Shown here piece by piece: positions 54,041-63,249 of a DNA stretch of 64,000 bases; position 1 is the stretch's first letter; every line of letters begins with the position of its first letter. This DNA comes from Archangium sp. Its GTDB lineage: Bacteria; Myxococcota; Myxococcia; Myxococcales; Myxococcaceae. A model generated the notes under the pieces. That model was not told where the DNA came from. It was given only the letters and a program-made list of their open reading frames with translations, and did no database searches. The translations under genes and the position numbers were made by a program. The DNA lies in NCBI GenBank assembly GCA_022843845.1, contig JALHMW010000011.1:90104-154103 (forward strand). Direction: 5' to 3'.

Positions 54041-55120
54041 TCAGCGCTTCGTCGCGGTCCGCACCGAGCGGCGCAGGCCTTCCCACGGAACCCGCGCGGT
54101 CGCCTCGGCGGGCGTCAGCCACTCGAAGGCGTCGTGTTCGGCCGAAAGGCGAACCACGGCGTCATCACCGGCACGGGCGACGAACGGGAACTCGCGCATC
54201 ACCTTCGGAGCCTCCTCCAATCCGCCCAGCGCGAACGCGTGCGGCGCGTCGATGGGCTGAACCGGGAGCTCGAGACCGGTCTCTTCCGCGAGCTCTCTGA
54301 CGGCCGCACGATCGGGGCGCTCACCGTCTTCCACCCGTCCCGTCACCGGCTGCCAGAACCCACCCCGTGGCTCGGTGCGCTTCAGCAACAGCACGCGCTC
54401 GCGCGAGGACGACACCACCATGACGCTGACGGTCTCGATCGGCGCTGAAGACGGGGCCATCGCGCTCTCGAACACGGCGCCGAAGTGATGCACCAGGCGC
54501 TCCTCGACCTCGACCATCGACGGGGTCGCGAACGAGAGCTCCTTCGCCATCGAGGTGACGCCCGCCTCGCTGATGCCACAAGGCACGATCAGCTCGAAGT
54601 GCGACAGGTCCGGGTCGACGTTCAGCGCGAAGCCGTGCCTCGTGTACCAGCGGCTCAAGTGCACGCCGAGCGCGCAGATCTTCCGTGGGCCACCGAGGCG
54701 AGACTGCTCGACCCAGACGCCGGGCCACTTCTCGATGCGCGCAGCGGCGATCCCGAAGTCGGCGAGGGAGCGGATGATCACCTCTTCGATGCTGCGCACG
54801 TAGCGGCGCACGTCCTGGCGGCCGGGGCCGAGGTGCAGGAGCGGGTAGCCGACGATCTGTCCAGGCCCGTGGTACGTGACGTCGCCTCCGCGATCGGTCT
54901 CGAAGACGCCCACGCCGAGGCGCTCGAGCTCGTCGCGAGGCCGCAGAATGTTGGAGCCGTCAGCGCCACGCCCCAGCGTCAACACGGCCGGGTGCTCGAG
55001 GAGCAACAGCGTGTCGTCGACGGCGCCTGCCTTCCTCGCGGCTTGAAACTGGTTCTGCAGCTCGAGCCCATCGGCGTATTCGACGCGACCGAGCCGATGC
55101 CACGAGACGGAGTGCATCAC
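54041..55120 (-). CDS. lipB: Lipoyl(octanoyl) transferase fused to a Nudix hydrolase
   Basis: 359 aa, ATGA overlap with the upstream gene. Residues 1-215 are LipB, which moves octanoyl from acyl carrier protein to lipoyl domains: GGDVTYHGPGQIVGYPL, Lys147 in RKICALGVHL and the catalytic Cys181 in VPCGISEAGVTSM. Residues 229-359 are a Nudix domain with a full Nudix box (Gly261, Glu267, Arg275-Glu276, Glu279-Glu280, Gly282). Most LipB proteins end near 215, so the Nudix part is an added domain; its substrate (a nucleoside diphosphate derivative) is unknown. Confidence 0.9.
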   Translation of the reverse strand: MMHSVSWHRLGRVEYADGLELQNQFQAARKAGAVDDTLLLLEHPAVLTLGRGADGSNILRPRDELERLGVGVFETDRGGDVTYHGPGQIVGYPLLHLGPGRQDVRRYVRSIEEVIIRSLADFGIAAARIEKWPGVWVEQSRLGGPRKICALGVHLSRWYTRHGFALNVDPDLSHFELIVPCGISEAGVTSMAKELSFATPSMVEVEERLVHHFGAVFESAMAPSSAPIETVSVMVVSSSRERVLLLKRTEPRGGFWQPVTGRVEDGERPDRAAVRELAEETGLELPVQPIDAPHAFALGGLEEAPKVMREFPFVARAGDDAVVRLSAEHDAFEWLTPAEATARVPWEGLRRSVRTATKR

Positions 55121-56283
55121 GGCGCTTTGTAGCGCCCCGCCGGAATGCGCGCGATCAACGCCGCGAGCTCCCGCGCGCCCCGGCCCGACCGTTCCGCCAG
55201 CGACACGAGGGCGTCGATGGCTGCTTCCGGAAGCTCGATCTCACGAGCGGCGAGCAGACTTCGTCCGAGATGAACGAGTGCTTCACGATCGGGCGCAGGC
55301 AACGGCACGACCGAGTCGACTCGAGAGAGGAGCTGCGGCGACAGCTGCGCGGCGACTGCGCGGTGCAGCGCCTCGGTGTCGTAGACCGGCTCGTCACCCT
55401 GCTCTCCCTGAAGCACGAGGACCGGCGTGGGGGCGTCACCTCGGGCGGCCAGCACCGCCCGGCGCTTCGGGTGCGCGTCGAGCCAGCGGTGGAGCGCCGC
55501 CTCTTCGTCGGCCGACAGCGGCGTCGAGAGATCGACCAGCGCCGTGTCACCCTCGGCGCGCTGGAACGGGCGGTCGACCGGCTCGCCGAGGCTCTTCAAG
55601 AAGACGGTCTTCCCAGCCCCCTCGGGCCCCACCACGAGCGCGACCCGTGGCTTGCGGCTGGCCAACATCGAGTGTGCGGTGCGCTGCGAGGGGAGCTCCG
55701 ACTTCGCCGCGCGTGGCTCCGGAGGCCGGGGCTGGTGCTTTGGGAGCTCGGGCGTGGGCAGGGCCATCAGCTTCGCGCTCGTCGTCACGCAGCTCGCGCA
55801 GATGAACGCGCCGGCAGGTCCAGCGATCAGCGGGCCGACCTCTGTCCTCGGCTTGCAGCAGAACGAACACCACGCGTCGATGGCCGGGTCTGCCTGCTGG
55901 GGGCCACGATCGAAGAGCGAGTCGTCGCGAAACCGGCTGGTGCGCCTCGCGACGTCGAGCAGCTCGTCTCCGAAGCCCAGGCCGTCGTCTTCAGGCTCGT
56001 CACCTTCGCCGCCGAACGGCGCGTCTTCGAGGACGTGCGAGACGGCGTCGTCGTCTTCGTCGAAGAGCGCGATGCCCGGGTCGTGAATCTCGTCGAGGGG
56101 CACCGACACCGAGCGGCCTTCGAGCCGATCGATGTGACGCTCCATCTGGGCAGCCCGGCGTTCCATGCGGCGCGCGCGATAGAACCCGGCGGCCTGCTGC
56201 AGCCGAGAGATGGCCCGAGGCACATCGCCGTGGGCTTCGGCCTCCTGCGCAGCGGCCAGCAGTGAGCGGATCTCGGAAGACAT
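55117..56283 (-). CDS. Zinc-finger/P-loop protein of unknown function
   Basis: 388 aa. N-terminal helical (TPR-like) 50 residues, acidic linker, a ClpX-type four-cysteine zinc finger (CSFC...CASC, about 138-165), then a P-loop VVGPEGAGKTVFLKSLG. The domain that follows has LVDLSTPLS rather than a clear Walker B, and the C-terminal helical part (LPAPDREALVHLGRSLLAAR) resembles the lid of AAA proteins. Neither true ClpX nor a named family. Ends in ATGA overlap with lipB. Confidence 0.6.
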   Translation of the reverse strand: MSSEIRSLLAAAQEAEAHGDVPRAISRLQQAAGFYRARRMERRAAQMERHIDRLEGRSVSVPLDEIHDPGIALFDEDDDAVSHVLEDAPFGGEGDEPEDDGLGFGDELLDVARRTSRFRDDSLFDRGPQQADPAIDAWCSFCCKPRTEVGPLIAGPAGAFICASCVTTSAKLMALPTPELPKHQPRPPEPRAAKSELPSQRTAHSMLASRKPRVALVVGPEGAGKTVFLKSLGEPVDRPFQRAEGDTALVDLSTPLSADEEAALHRWLDAHPKRRAVLAARGDAPTPVLVLQGEQGDEPVYDTEALHRAVAAQLSPQLLSRVDSVVPLPAPDREALVHLGRSLLAAREIELPEAAIDALVSLAERSGRGARELAALIARIPAGRYKAP

Positions 56284-56375
56284 GGCGGCCGACTGTAACG
56301 CCGGGGCCACGCCGCCGGGCTGCGAAAGAAGGCGCGGCGCCGTCAGAGCGCTTGCACGCAGTGCGTCGTGCCCGC

Positions 56376-57572
56376 ATGACTTCGCTCTCCGTGACTGAGC
56401 GCGGCTCCCTTCACCGGTTCACCGAGGGCCTGCCGCGCGCCTACTGGTTCTTGTGGGCCGGGCTCCTCATCAACCGCACCGGCAGCTTCATCGTGCCCCT
56501 GATGACCGTGTACCTGACGCGGGAGCGGGGCCTCTCGCTCATCGAGGCAGGCTCGATCCTCGCGATGTATGGCGTCGGCTCGATCGCCGGCACCACGCTC
56601 GGCGGCTTTCTGGCCGATCGCCTCGGACGGCGCGCGACGCTGCTGGTGAGCCTCGTCTCGTCGTCGCTGGTGATGGTGGCCACGGGACAGGCGCGGGAGC
56701 TGGGCACCATCGCGGCCCTCGTCTTCTCCCTCGGCCTCACCGCCGATCTGTTCCGGCCCGCCAGCCAGGCGCTCGTCGCCGATCTCGTGGCGCCGGAGTT
56801 CCGCGTGAAGGCCTTCGGCACCCAGTACTGGGCCATCAACCTGGGCTTCGCCTTCGCGGCGCTGGTGGGCGGCTTCGTCGCGCGCAGCGGCTTCTCGGTG
56901 CTCTTCCTCGCCGACGCGGCGACGACGCTGGCCTGCGCGGTGATCGTGTACCTCGGTGTGCCTGAGACGAGACCAGAACGAACGCCAGGCCAGGCGGGCT
57001 CGCTGATCACGCCCTTCTTCGATCGCGCGTTCGTGCCCTTCCTGCTGCTCAGCTACGTGACGGCGTTCGTCTTCATGCAGCACCTCACCTCGCTCCCGAA
57101 GGACATGACGGACAAGGGCCTGGGGCCCGAGGCGTTCGGCATGGCCCTGGCTGCGAACGGCGTGTTGATCGTGCTGCTGCAGCCGCTGGTGCTCCGGGCC
57201 GTGACGACGGGAGGCCGCGGCAGGCCGCTCGCGCTCGGAGCGCTCATCACCGGCATCGGCTTCGGGCTCACGGCCTTCGCGCAGGCGCTCCCGATGTTCG
57301 TGGTGAGCGTGGCGGTGTGGACGCTGGGAGAGATCGTGATGGCGCCAGTGAACTCGACGGTCGTCGCCGATCGGGCTCCAGCGCACCTTCGCGGCCGGTA
57401 CCAGGGCGCGTTCGGGCTCACCTGGAGCCTCGCGCTCGTCACCGCGCCGGTGATCAGCCCACGGCTCATCGCCATCACGGGGCTGACGACGTTCTGGGGT
57501 CTGTGCTTCGTCGCCTGCGCCGCTGCGAGCGTGGGCTACCTGGTCGCGCTCCCAGAGCCAGCTCGCCGCTGA
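56376..57572 (+). CDS. Major facilitator superfamily transporter
   Basis: 398 aa from MTSLSVTERG. Twelve hydrophobic segments with motif A GGFLADRLGRRATLL between helices 2 and 3 and a matching RGRYQGAFGLTWSLALVTAP in the second half. Similar to small drug/metabolite efflux MFS proteins. Substrate unknown. Divergent from the zinc-finger gene (92 bp). Confidence 0.88.
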   Translation: MTSLSVTERGSLHRFTEGLPRAYWFLWAGLLINRTGSFIVPLMTVYLTRERGLSLIEAGSILAMYGVGSIAGTTLGGFLADRLGRRATLLVSLVSSSLVMVATGQARELGTIAALVFSLGLTADLFRPASQALVADLVAPEFRVKAFGTQYWAINLGFAFAALVGGFVARSGFSVLFLADAATTLACAVIVYLGVPETRPERTPGQAGSLITPFFDRAFVPFLLLSYVTAFVFMQHLTSLPKDMTDKGLGPEAFGMALAANGVLIVLLQPLVLRAVTTGGRGRPLALGALITGIGFGLTAFAQALPMFVVSVAVWTLGEIVMAPVNSTVVADRAPAHLRGRYQGAFGLTWSLALVTAPVISPRLIAITGLTTFWGLCFVACAAASVGYLVALPEPARR

Positions 57573-57614
57573 CTTCCTCGCGGGGCGGGGCCGTTTCTTC
57601 TACGGTCCCGCTCC

Positions 57615-58340
57615 ATGTTGGCCCTCGCCCTCACCGTCGGACTCGTGCTCGCTCAGGATCCCGCGGAGCCCGCGCCGCAGGCTGACCCGCCTGCCGATGC
57701 TGCTGACCCTGCCGTCCCCACCAGTGACGGGACCCAGCCAGTCGCAGCGCCGGGAGGTGGCAGCAGCGCAGACCCCGCGGTCGCCGCGATGAAGAAGCAG
57801 GCCGATGAGCTCGTCCGCGCCGCCACGAAGCTGAAAGAGCTCACCGGCACCGAACGAGACAAGGCGATCGAGGACATCCGGAAGAAGTCCGAGGCGCTCG
57901 TCGGCAGCCCGGTGCTCCCGCCGCGCGACTTCAACTTCGAGGACTACTACTCGCTCTCGGAGCCCGATCAGGCGCTGGTCGTGGCGCGCAGCTTCTTCGA
58001 CGCGCTCGTGTCGGGCGATGCCGGCAAGGTCGTCGACTACGCCGGAGTGCCCTTCATGCTCGAGGACCGGCGCATCGATCGTCCCTCGGAGCTCCGCTCG
58101 ACCTGGGCCAGGCACCTGCGCAGCAAGCGCACCGATCTGATCACGCTCTACGGCGTCGAGGTGCTCACGGCGACCGAGATGGAGAAGAAGTACGGCCAGC
58201 CTCCCGCGCGGCTCAAGAGCTGGCCGTGGCGGCAGAGCCAGCAGCAGTACGTCGCGGTGGCCAACCTCTCGGGGCGCGCCGCGATCATCGTGATGAAGGC
58301 CGCGGGCGCGACGTGGCAGGTCATCGCCTACCACGACTGA
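57615..58340 (+). CDS. Exported NTF2-like/hypothetical protein
   Basis: 241 aa, 42 bp after the MFS gene. Signal peptide LALALTVGLVLA, a Pro/Ala-rich linker (15-55), a helical segment and a C-terminal alpha+beta part (ARSFFDALVSGDAGKVVDYA, AIIVMKAAGATWQVIAYHD) with the pattern of an NTF2-like fold. Function unknown. The stop lies 12 bp before the convergent aminotransferase. Confidence 0.6.
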   Translation: MLALALTVGLVLAQDPAEPAPQADPPADAADPAVPTSDGTQPVAAPGGGSSADPAVAAMKKQADELVRAATKLKELTGTERDKAIEDIRKKSEALVGSPVLPPRDFNFEDYYSLSEPDQALVVARSFFDALVSGDAGKVVDYAGVPFMLEDRRIDRPSELRSTWARHLRSKRTDLITLYGVEVLTATEMEKKYGQPPARLKSWPWRQSQQQYVAVANLSGRAAIIVMKAAGATWQVIAYHD

Positions 58341-58352
58341 AACGGTGGCCGC

Positions 58353-59561
58353 TCAGCTCACCTTCGACGCGAACTCCGCCAGCCGCGCGAGGCCCTTCTC
58401 GATGATCGCCTGCGACGTCGCGAACGAGAACCGCAGGTAGCCATCGGCGCCGAACGGCTCGCCCGGCACCGCGGCCAGCAGGAAGTCCTCGAGCAGCAGC
58501 TCCGACAGCTTGAGCGAGCCGGTGATCGTCTGGTCCTTGTACGACTTGCCGATCAGCTCTCCGACATCGGCGAAGCAATAGAAGGCGCCGTCGGGACGGG
58601 GGCACTTCACGCCGGCGATCTTGCTCAACCCGTCGGCCATCACGATGCGACGCTTGGCGTACTCCTTCACCATCGCGAAGAGCGGCTCCTGCGGGCCCTT
58701 GAGGCCGGCGACGGCGCCCTTCTGGACCACCGAGGTCGGGTTCGAGGTCGACTGGTCTTGAACCATCTGCATGCCGGCGATCAGCTCCTTCGGACCGGCC
58801 GCGTAGCCGAGCCGCAGCCCGGTCATCGCGTAGGCCTTCGAGAAGCCATTCACCACGACGGTGCGCGACGCGAGATCGGGCGCGACGTTCGCGATGTTCT
58901 GGAAGCCACCGTCCACGTAGAGCAGCCGCTCGTAGATGTCGTCGGACACCAGCAGGCAGTCGTGGCCACGCACCGCCTCGGCGATCGCGAGCAGCGTCTC
59001 CTTCGAGTACACGCCACCGGTCGGGTTCGACGGGCTGTTGAGGATCACGGCGCGGGTACGGGGCGTCAGCGCCTTGCGCAGCTGGGAGGGATCAGGCGCC
59101 CAGTTGTTGTGCGCGCTCGTCTCGACGATCACCGGCTCACCGTCGGCCAGCCGCACCATGTCGGGGTAGCTGACCCAGTACGGCGAGAAGATGATCACCT
59201 CGTCGCCCGGCGACAGCAGCGCCTGGAAGATGTTGTACAGCGAGTGCTTCGCGCCGACCGAGACGAGGACCTGCTCCGGCGAGTACTCGAGCTTGTTCTC
59301 GGCTTTGAGCTTGTCGACGATCGCCGCCTTCAGCTCGGGAATGCCGCCGGTCGCGGTGTACTTGGTGAAGCCCGAGTCGAGCGCGCCCTTGATCGCGTCC
59401 TTGATGTTCGTGGGCGTGTCGAAGTCGGGCTCGCCAGCGGCGAACGAGACGACGTCGGCCCCCTTCGCGGCGAGGGCCTTGGCCTTGGCGTTGAGCGCGA
59501 GCGTCGGAGAGGGCCTGGCGCTCTTGAGTCGGTTGGCGAGTTTGATCATGACGGCGGTCAT
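58353..59561 (-). CDS. Aspartate-type pyridoxal-phosphate aminotransferase
   Basis: 402 aa, ATGA overlap with coaD; an alternative ATG is four codons downstream. Fold-type I class Ib enzyme. PLP-Lys in [20 protein letters not shown], substrate/cofactor residues in [19 protein letters not shown] and the C-terminal Arg (LRFSFATS). Transfers amino groups between an amino acid and 2-oxoglutarate; the precise amino acid is not certain. Confidence 0.92.
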   Translation of the reverse strand: MTAVMIKLANRLKSARPSPTLALNAKAKALAAKGADVVSFAAGEPDFDTPTNIKDAIKGALDSGFTKYTATGGIPELKAAIVDKLKAENKLEYSPEQVLVSVGAKHSLYNIFQALLSPGDEVIIFSPYWVSYPDMVRLADGEPVIVETSAHNNWAPDPSQLRKALTPRTRAVILNSPSNPTGGVYSKETLLAIAEAVRGHDCLLVSDDIYERLLYVDGGFQNIANVAPDLASRTVVVNGFSKAYAMTGLRLGYAAGPKELIAGMQMVQDQSTSNPTSVVQKGAVAGLKGPQEPLFAMVKEYAKRRIVMADGLSKIAGVKCPRPDGAFYCFADVGELIGKSYKDQTITGSLKLSELLLEDFLLAAVPGEPFGADGYLRFSFATSQAIIEKGLARLAEFASKVS

Positions 59562-60064
59562 CCCTTGTTGGCGTACTTGGCGCGAAGTCCGGCGGCGACG
59601 TTTGCGGGCACCAGCCCGTCGACGTTGCCTCCGAAGCTGGCGACCTCGCGCACCAGATTCGACGAGACATAGAAGTAGTCTTCGCCAGTCATCATGAAGA
59701 CCGTGTCGAGCTCGGAGTCGAGCTTGCGGTTCATGTTGGCCAGCTGGAATTCGTATTCGAAGTCGCTGACGGCGCGCAGGCCACGCAGCATCACCTTCAC
59801 GTTGCGCTTCCTACCGTAGTCGACGAGCAGGCCCTGGAAGTCGTCGACCTCGACGCGCTGCTCGTCGGGGAACGCCTCGCGAATGAACGCCTTGCGCTCG
59901 GCCACCGAGAACAGCGGCGTCTTCTTGGGGTTCACGGCGATCGCGACGATCAGCCGATCGAAGAGCTTGAGCCCACGCTGGATGATCGAGAGGTGACCGT
60001 TGGTGAGCGGGTCGAAGGAACCGGGGTAGATCGCGACGGTCATCGGCCGCGGAGCGTCGTTCAC
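59558..60064 (-). CDS. coaD: Phosphopantetheine adenylyltransferase
   Basis: 168 aa if the GTG (GTGA overlap with rsmD) is used; a downstream ATG at 60043 would give [12 protein letters not shown], the family's usual start, and is equally likely. Nucleotidyltransferase fold with [31 protein letters not shown] and ISSNLVRE-like [10 protein letters not shown]. Catalyses the fourth step of CoA synthesis. Upstream rsmD and downstream aminotransferase in one run. Confidence 0.93.
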   Translation of the reverse strand: MNDAPRPMTVAIYPGSFDPLTNGHLSIIQRGLKLFDRLIVAIAVNPKKTPLFSVAERKAFIREAFPDEQRVEVDDFQGLLVDYGRKRNVKVMLRGLRAVSDFEYEFQLANMNRKLDSELDTVFMMTGEDYFYVSSNLVREVASFGGNVDGLVPANVAAGLRAKYANKG

Positions 60065-60621
60065 GACAGCGGATCGGTCAATCGGAAGATCGAGACGACG
60101 GTGGCTCCGAAGGTGCGTTCATCTTCACGCTGCCATCGGCCCACGCGAGCTGGCAGCGCCTCGGCGGCCTCGTGTTCGATCACTGCGACGCCTCCGGCCA
60201 CGACGATCGCCTCCAGCGCCGCCAACACCTCGAGGCCCGCGCGCGCCGCGTAGGGAGGATCGGAGAAGACGAGCTCGAATTGGGCGCCTCGCGAGGCCAA
60301 CGCGTCGAGCGCCTTCATCACCGGCTGCGCCAGGATCTCGACCCGCGAGTCGAAGCCGAACGCCTTCGTGTTCTCACGACACAGGCCCACGGCCTCGCGC
60401 CCACTGTCGACGAGCACGGCCCGCACCGCGCCACGCGAGACGGCCTCGAGCCCCAGCGCTCCAGTGCCCGCGAAGAGATCGAGCACCCGCAAGCCGTCGC
60501 ACGTCTGCCCGAGCACGTTGAAGATCGTCTGGCGCACCCGATCAGCCGTCGGCCGCGTCGTGTCAGCGCCTTGTGGCGTCTTGAGCGTTCGCCCTCGGGC
60601 CGTTCCACCCACGATTCGCAT
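60061..60621 (-). CDS. rsmD: 16S rRNA (guanine966-N2)-methyltransferase
   Basis: 186 aa. [18 protein letters not shown] and [16 protein letters not shown] are typical of RsmD; SAM motif [19 protein letters not shown] and catalytic FSDPPYAA. Methylates G966 of 16S rRNA. rsmD-coaD is a common bacterial pair. Divergent from the sigma-54 activator. Confidence 0.93.
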   Translation of the reverse strand: MRIVGGTARGRTLKTPQGADTTRPTADRVRQTIFNVLGQTCDGLRVLDLFAGTGALGLEAVSRGAVRAVLVDSGREAVGLCRENTKAFGFDSRVEILAQPVMKALDALASRGAQFELVFSDPPYAARAGLEVLAALEAIVVAGGVAVIEHEAAEALPARVGRWQREDERTFGATVVSIFRLTDPLS

Positions 60622-60672
60622 GCGACCCGCGCATACCTTTCCCCTCTTCTGCCTGCACGTCTCTTGTCCACA

Positions 60673-60723
60673 CTTCAGACAGCTTTGAGGTACATCTGTC
60701 GTCGCTTCAGACGACTTTTGAAC
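60673..60723. promoter_or_regulatory. Direct repeats, candidate operator upstream of the sigma-54 activator
   Basis: CTTCAGAC occurs at 60673-60680 and again at 60705-60712, 32 bp apart, about three helical turns. Both copies are followed by similar bases (AGCTTTGA and GACTTTTGA). The site lies 39-90 bp before the activator ATG in the 140-bp divergent gap. Confidence 0.4.
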
Positions 60724-60761
60724 TCCAAAGGCGCCTGGGCTGATTTTCGAGGCCGCCCCGC

Positions 60762-62369
60762 ATGGACTACGAGCGCTACCAGAACCTGCACACGATCGTG
60801 ATGCTGCGGGACATTCTGCGGAAGTGGTGGCGGGCCGAGCTCTCGTTCGCCGACAAGAGCGGTCAGGTGATCGAGTGGGCGAAGGGGCCCATCAACCCGC
60901 CGCCGAACGACTTCTGCCGACTCTCGTTGTTCTCGAAAGAGGGCTTTCGCCGCTGCTGCTCCTCGGTGCGCGTGCTGCACGAGAAGTTCAAGGCGTCGAA
61001 GAAGCTGCGCCGAAGCCAGTTTCACGAGTGCCACCTGGGCTTCACGATCGTCGGCGCGCCGCTGCACATCAACGGCGAGTACGAGGGCATGGTGTTCGTC
61101 GAGGGCTTCTCGCGGCAGGAGGTCAGCCCACGCGAGGCCGATCAGCTGCGGACGAAGATCGCCGAGCTCAACCCCGGCGCCACCGATCTCGAGCGCGCCA
61201 TCGAGCGCGTGCCGGTGATGGACGAGCGCGAGGTCGAGAAGATCTGCGACCTGCTGGAGTTCGGCGCCAACGAGATCGGCAACTTCGAGGCGGAGCTCTC
61301 TCGCAAGGACGAGACGGTGCAGGCGCCTCCGGTTGAGCAGTCCGATCGCTACAAGTTCGAGAACATCATCGGCCGCAGCCAGTCGATGCTCGACGTCTTC
61401 CGCATCCTCGAGCGGGTCTGCCAGTCAGACACCACGGTGCTCGTCAACGGCGAGTCAGGCACCGGCAAGGAGCTGGTCGCCCGCGCGATCCACTACAACG
61501 GCCCGCGCAAGGACAAGCCGTTCGTCGTGCAGAACTGCTCGGCCTTCAACGACAACCTGCTCGAGAGCGCGCTGTTCGGCCACGTGCGCGGCTCGTTCAC
61601 TGGTGCCATGCGCGACAAGAAGGGCCTCTTCGAGGTCGCTGACGGCGGCACCTTCTTCCTCGACGAGGTCGGTGACATGTCGCCTGCGCTCCAGGTGAAG
61701 CTGCTGCGCGTCCTGCAGGAGGGCGTGTTCCTGCCAGTCGGTGGCAACGCGCCGAAGCAGGTCGACGTCCGGGTGATCTCGGCGACGCACAAGGATCTGA
61801 CCGAGCTGGTGAAGAAGGGCGAGTTCCGAGAAGACCTCTTCTACCGCCTCAACGTCATTCGCATTCACGTGCCGTCATTGCGCGAACGCAAAGACGATCT
61901 GCCGATGCTCGTCGACCACCTGCTGCGCAAGCACAAGCGCGAGGGGCAGAAGGCGCGTGGGCTGGCGCCCGAGGCGATGTCGGTGCTCCAGAGCTACCAC
62001 TGGCCCGGCAACATTCGTGAGCTCGAGAACGAGATCGAGCGCCTGCTGGTGCTGGGCGGCGATCAAGATCAGCTCACGCCCGATCTGCTCTCGAGCCGCA
62101 TTCGCGACACCGTCAGCGGCGCCATGGGCACCAACGTGATCGGTGGTTCGCGGCTCAACGTCGTGCCTGCAGGCCGCCTCAACGACGCCGTCGAGCAGCT
62201 CGAGCGCGAGATGTTGTCGCAAGGCCTGCAGCGCACCCGCAACAACAAGAGCCGCCTGGCGCGCGAGCTCGGCATCAGCCGCTCGAACCTGATCCTGAAG
62301 ATCCAGAAGTACGGCCTCGAGAAGCCCGGGGTCGGCAGCGACGACGAGGAGGCGGAAGCCAGTGTCTGA
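60762..62369 (+). CDS. Sigma-54-dependent activator with PocR-like sensory domain
   Basis: 535 aa. Residues 1-190: PocR-type domain with a conserved cysteine set (Cys52, Cys65/66, Cys90) and APLHINGEYEGMVFVEGF. Residues 195-435: AAA+ domain with Walker A GESGTGKE (230-237), Walker B GGTFFLDE, and GSFTGA (277-282) in place of the usual GAFTGA; also VISATHKDL and WPGNIRELENEIERL. C-terminal Fis-type helix-turn-helix (LARELGISRSNLILKIQKYG). Activates sigma-54 promoters in response to an unknown ligand or metal. Overlaps the next hydrolase gene by 8 bp. Confidence 0.92.
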   Translation: MDYERYQNLHTIVMLRDILRKWWRAELSFADKSGQVIEWAKGPINPPPNDFCRLSLFSKEGFRRCCSSVRVLHEKFKASKKLRRSQFHECHLGFTIVGAPLHINGEYEGMVFVEGFSRQEVSPREADQLRTKIAELNPGATDLERAIERVPVMDEREVEKICDLLEFGANEIGNFEAELSRKDETVQAPPVEQSDRYKFENIIGRSQSMLDVFRILERVCQSDTTVLVNGESGTGKELVARAIHYNGPRKDKPFVVQNCSAFNDNLLESALFGHVRGSFTGAMRDKKGLFEVADGGTFFLDEVGDMSPALQVKLLRVLQEGVFLPVGGNAPKQVDVRVISATHKDLTELVKKGEFREDLFYRLNVIRIHVPSLRERKDDLPMLVDHLLRKHKREGQKARGLAPEAMSVLQSYHWPGNIRELENEIERLLVLGGDQDQLTPDLLSSRIRDTVSGAMGTNVIGGSRLNVVPAGRLNDAVEQLEREMLSQGLQRTRNNKSRLARELGISRSNLILKIQKYGLEKPGVGSDDEEAEASV

Positions 62370-63249
62370 CGGAGGGACCCGCTCGTTTCACCAGTCGTTC
62401 TTCACCACCGACGATGGCGCGCCCCTGTGGTTCGAGGAGCGCGGTGAAGGCCCGGCGATGCCTGCGGTGCTCTGCGACGGCCTCGGCTGTGACGGCTTCA
62501 TCTGGCGCTACCTGTGGGAGCCGCTGGCCTCGAAGCGTCGCGTGCTCCACTGGAACTATCGCGGGCACGGCAAGAGCGGCGTGCCGACCGACGATACCCG
62601 CATCGGCGTCGAGTACATCTGTGACGACCTGCTGCGGTTGATGGAGAGCCGCGGGCTCGAGCGCGCGGTGATCTTCGGCCACTCCATGGGCGTGCAGATG
62701 GCCCTGGAGTTCCATCGGCGTCACCCGTCGCGCGTCGCGGGGCTCGTGTTGATCTGCGGCTCGTACGGAACGCCGCTCGACACCTGGCACGATCACTCGC
62801 TGATGCGGCTCGCGTTCCCCGGCATGAAGGCCTTCGTCGAGCGCTTCCCTGCCCTCGCGAAGCTGGTGACGGGCAAGGTGCTGCGAACGGAGCTGGCGGT
62901 CGAGTTCGGTATTCGCACCGAGCTCAACCCGCTGCTGCTGAACCACAACGACTTCCACCCGTACATGGAGCACCTGGCGAAGATGCACCCGCTCTACTTC
63001 GTGCGGACGCTGGACTCGCTGAAAGATCACTCCGCGCTCGATCACCTCTCTCAGGTGAACGTGCCGACGCTCGTGGTGGGTGGGGAGATCGATCGCTTCA
63101 CGCCGGTGTGGTTGAGCCAGCGCATGGCCGAGCACCTGCCGAACTCGAAGTACCTCTTCGTGCAGGGCGGCAGTCACACCGCGCCGCTGGAGCGCCCGGG
63201 CCTCGTCAACGCTGAGATCGAGCAGTTCCTGGCGAAGCTCGAGGCGTGA
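62362..63249 (+). CDS. Alpha/beta hydrolase
   Basis: 295 aa. GTG start inside the end of the activator gene (8-bp overlap), so translational coupling is likely. AVLCDGLGCDGFIWRYLWEP replaces the usual HGxxG, nucleophile elbow FGHSMGVQMALEF, Asp in GGEIDRFTPV and His in GGSHTAPLE. Typical of the alpha/beta hydrolase 1 group. Its 3' end overlaps the convergent methyltransferase gene by 44 bp. Confidence 0.85.
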   Translation: MSDGGTRSFHQSFFTTDDGAPLWFEERGEGPAMPAVLCDGLGCDGFIWRYLWEPLASKRRVLHWNYRGHGKSGVPTDDTRIGVEYICDDLLRLMESRGLERAVIFGHSMGVQMALEFHRRHPSRVAGLVLICGSYGTPLDTWHDHSLMRLAFPGMKAFVERFPALAKLVTGKVLRTELAVEFGIRTELNPLLLNHNDFHPYMEHLAKMHPLYFVRTLDSLKDHSALDHLSQVNVPTLVVGGEIDRFTPVWLSQRMAEHLPNSKYLFVQGGSHTAPLERPGLVNAEIEQFLAKLEA

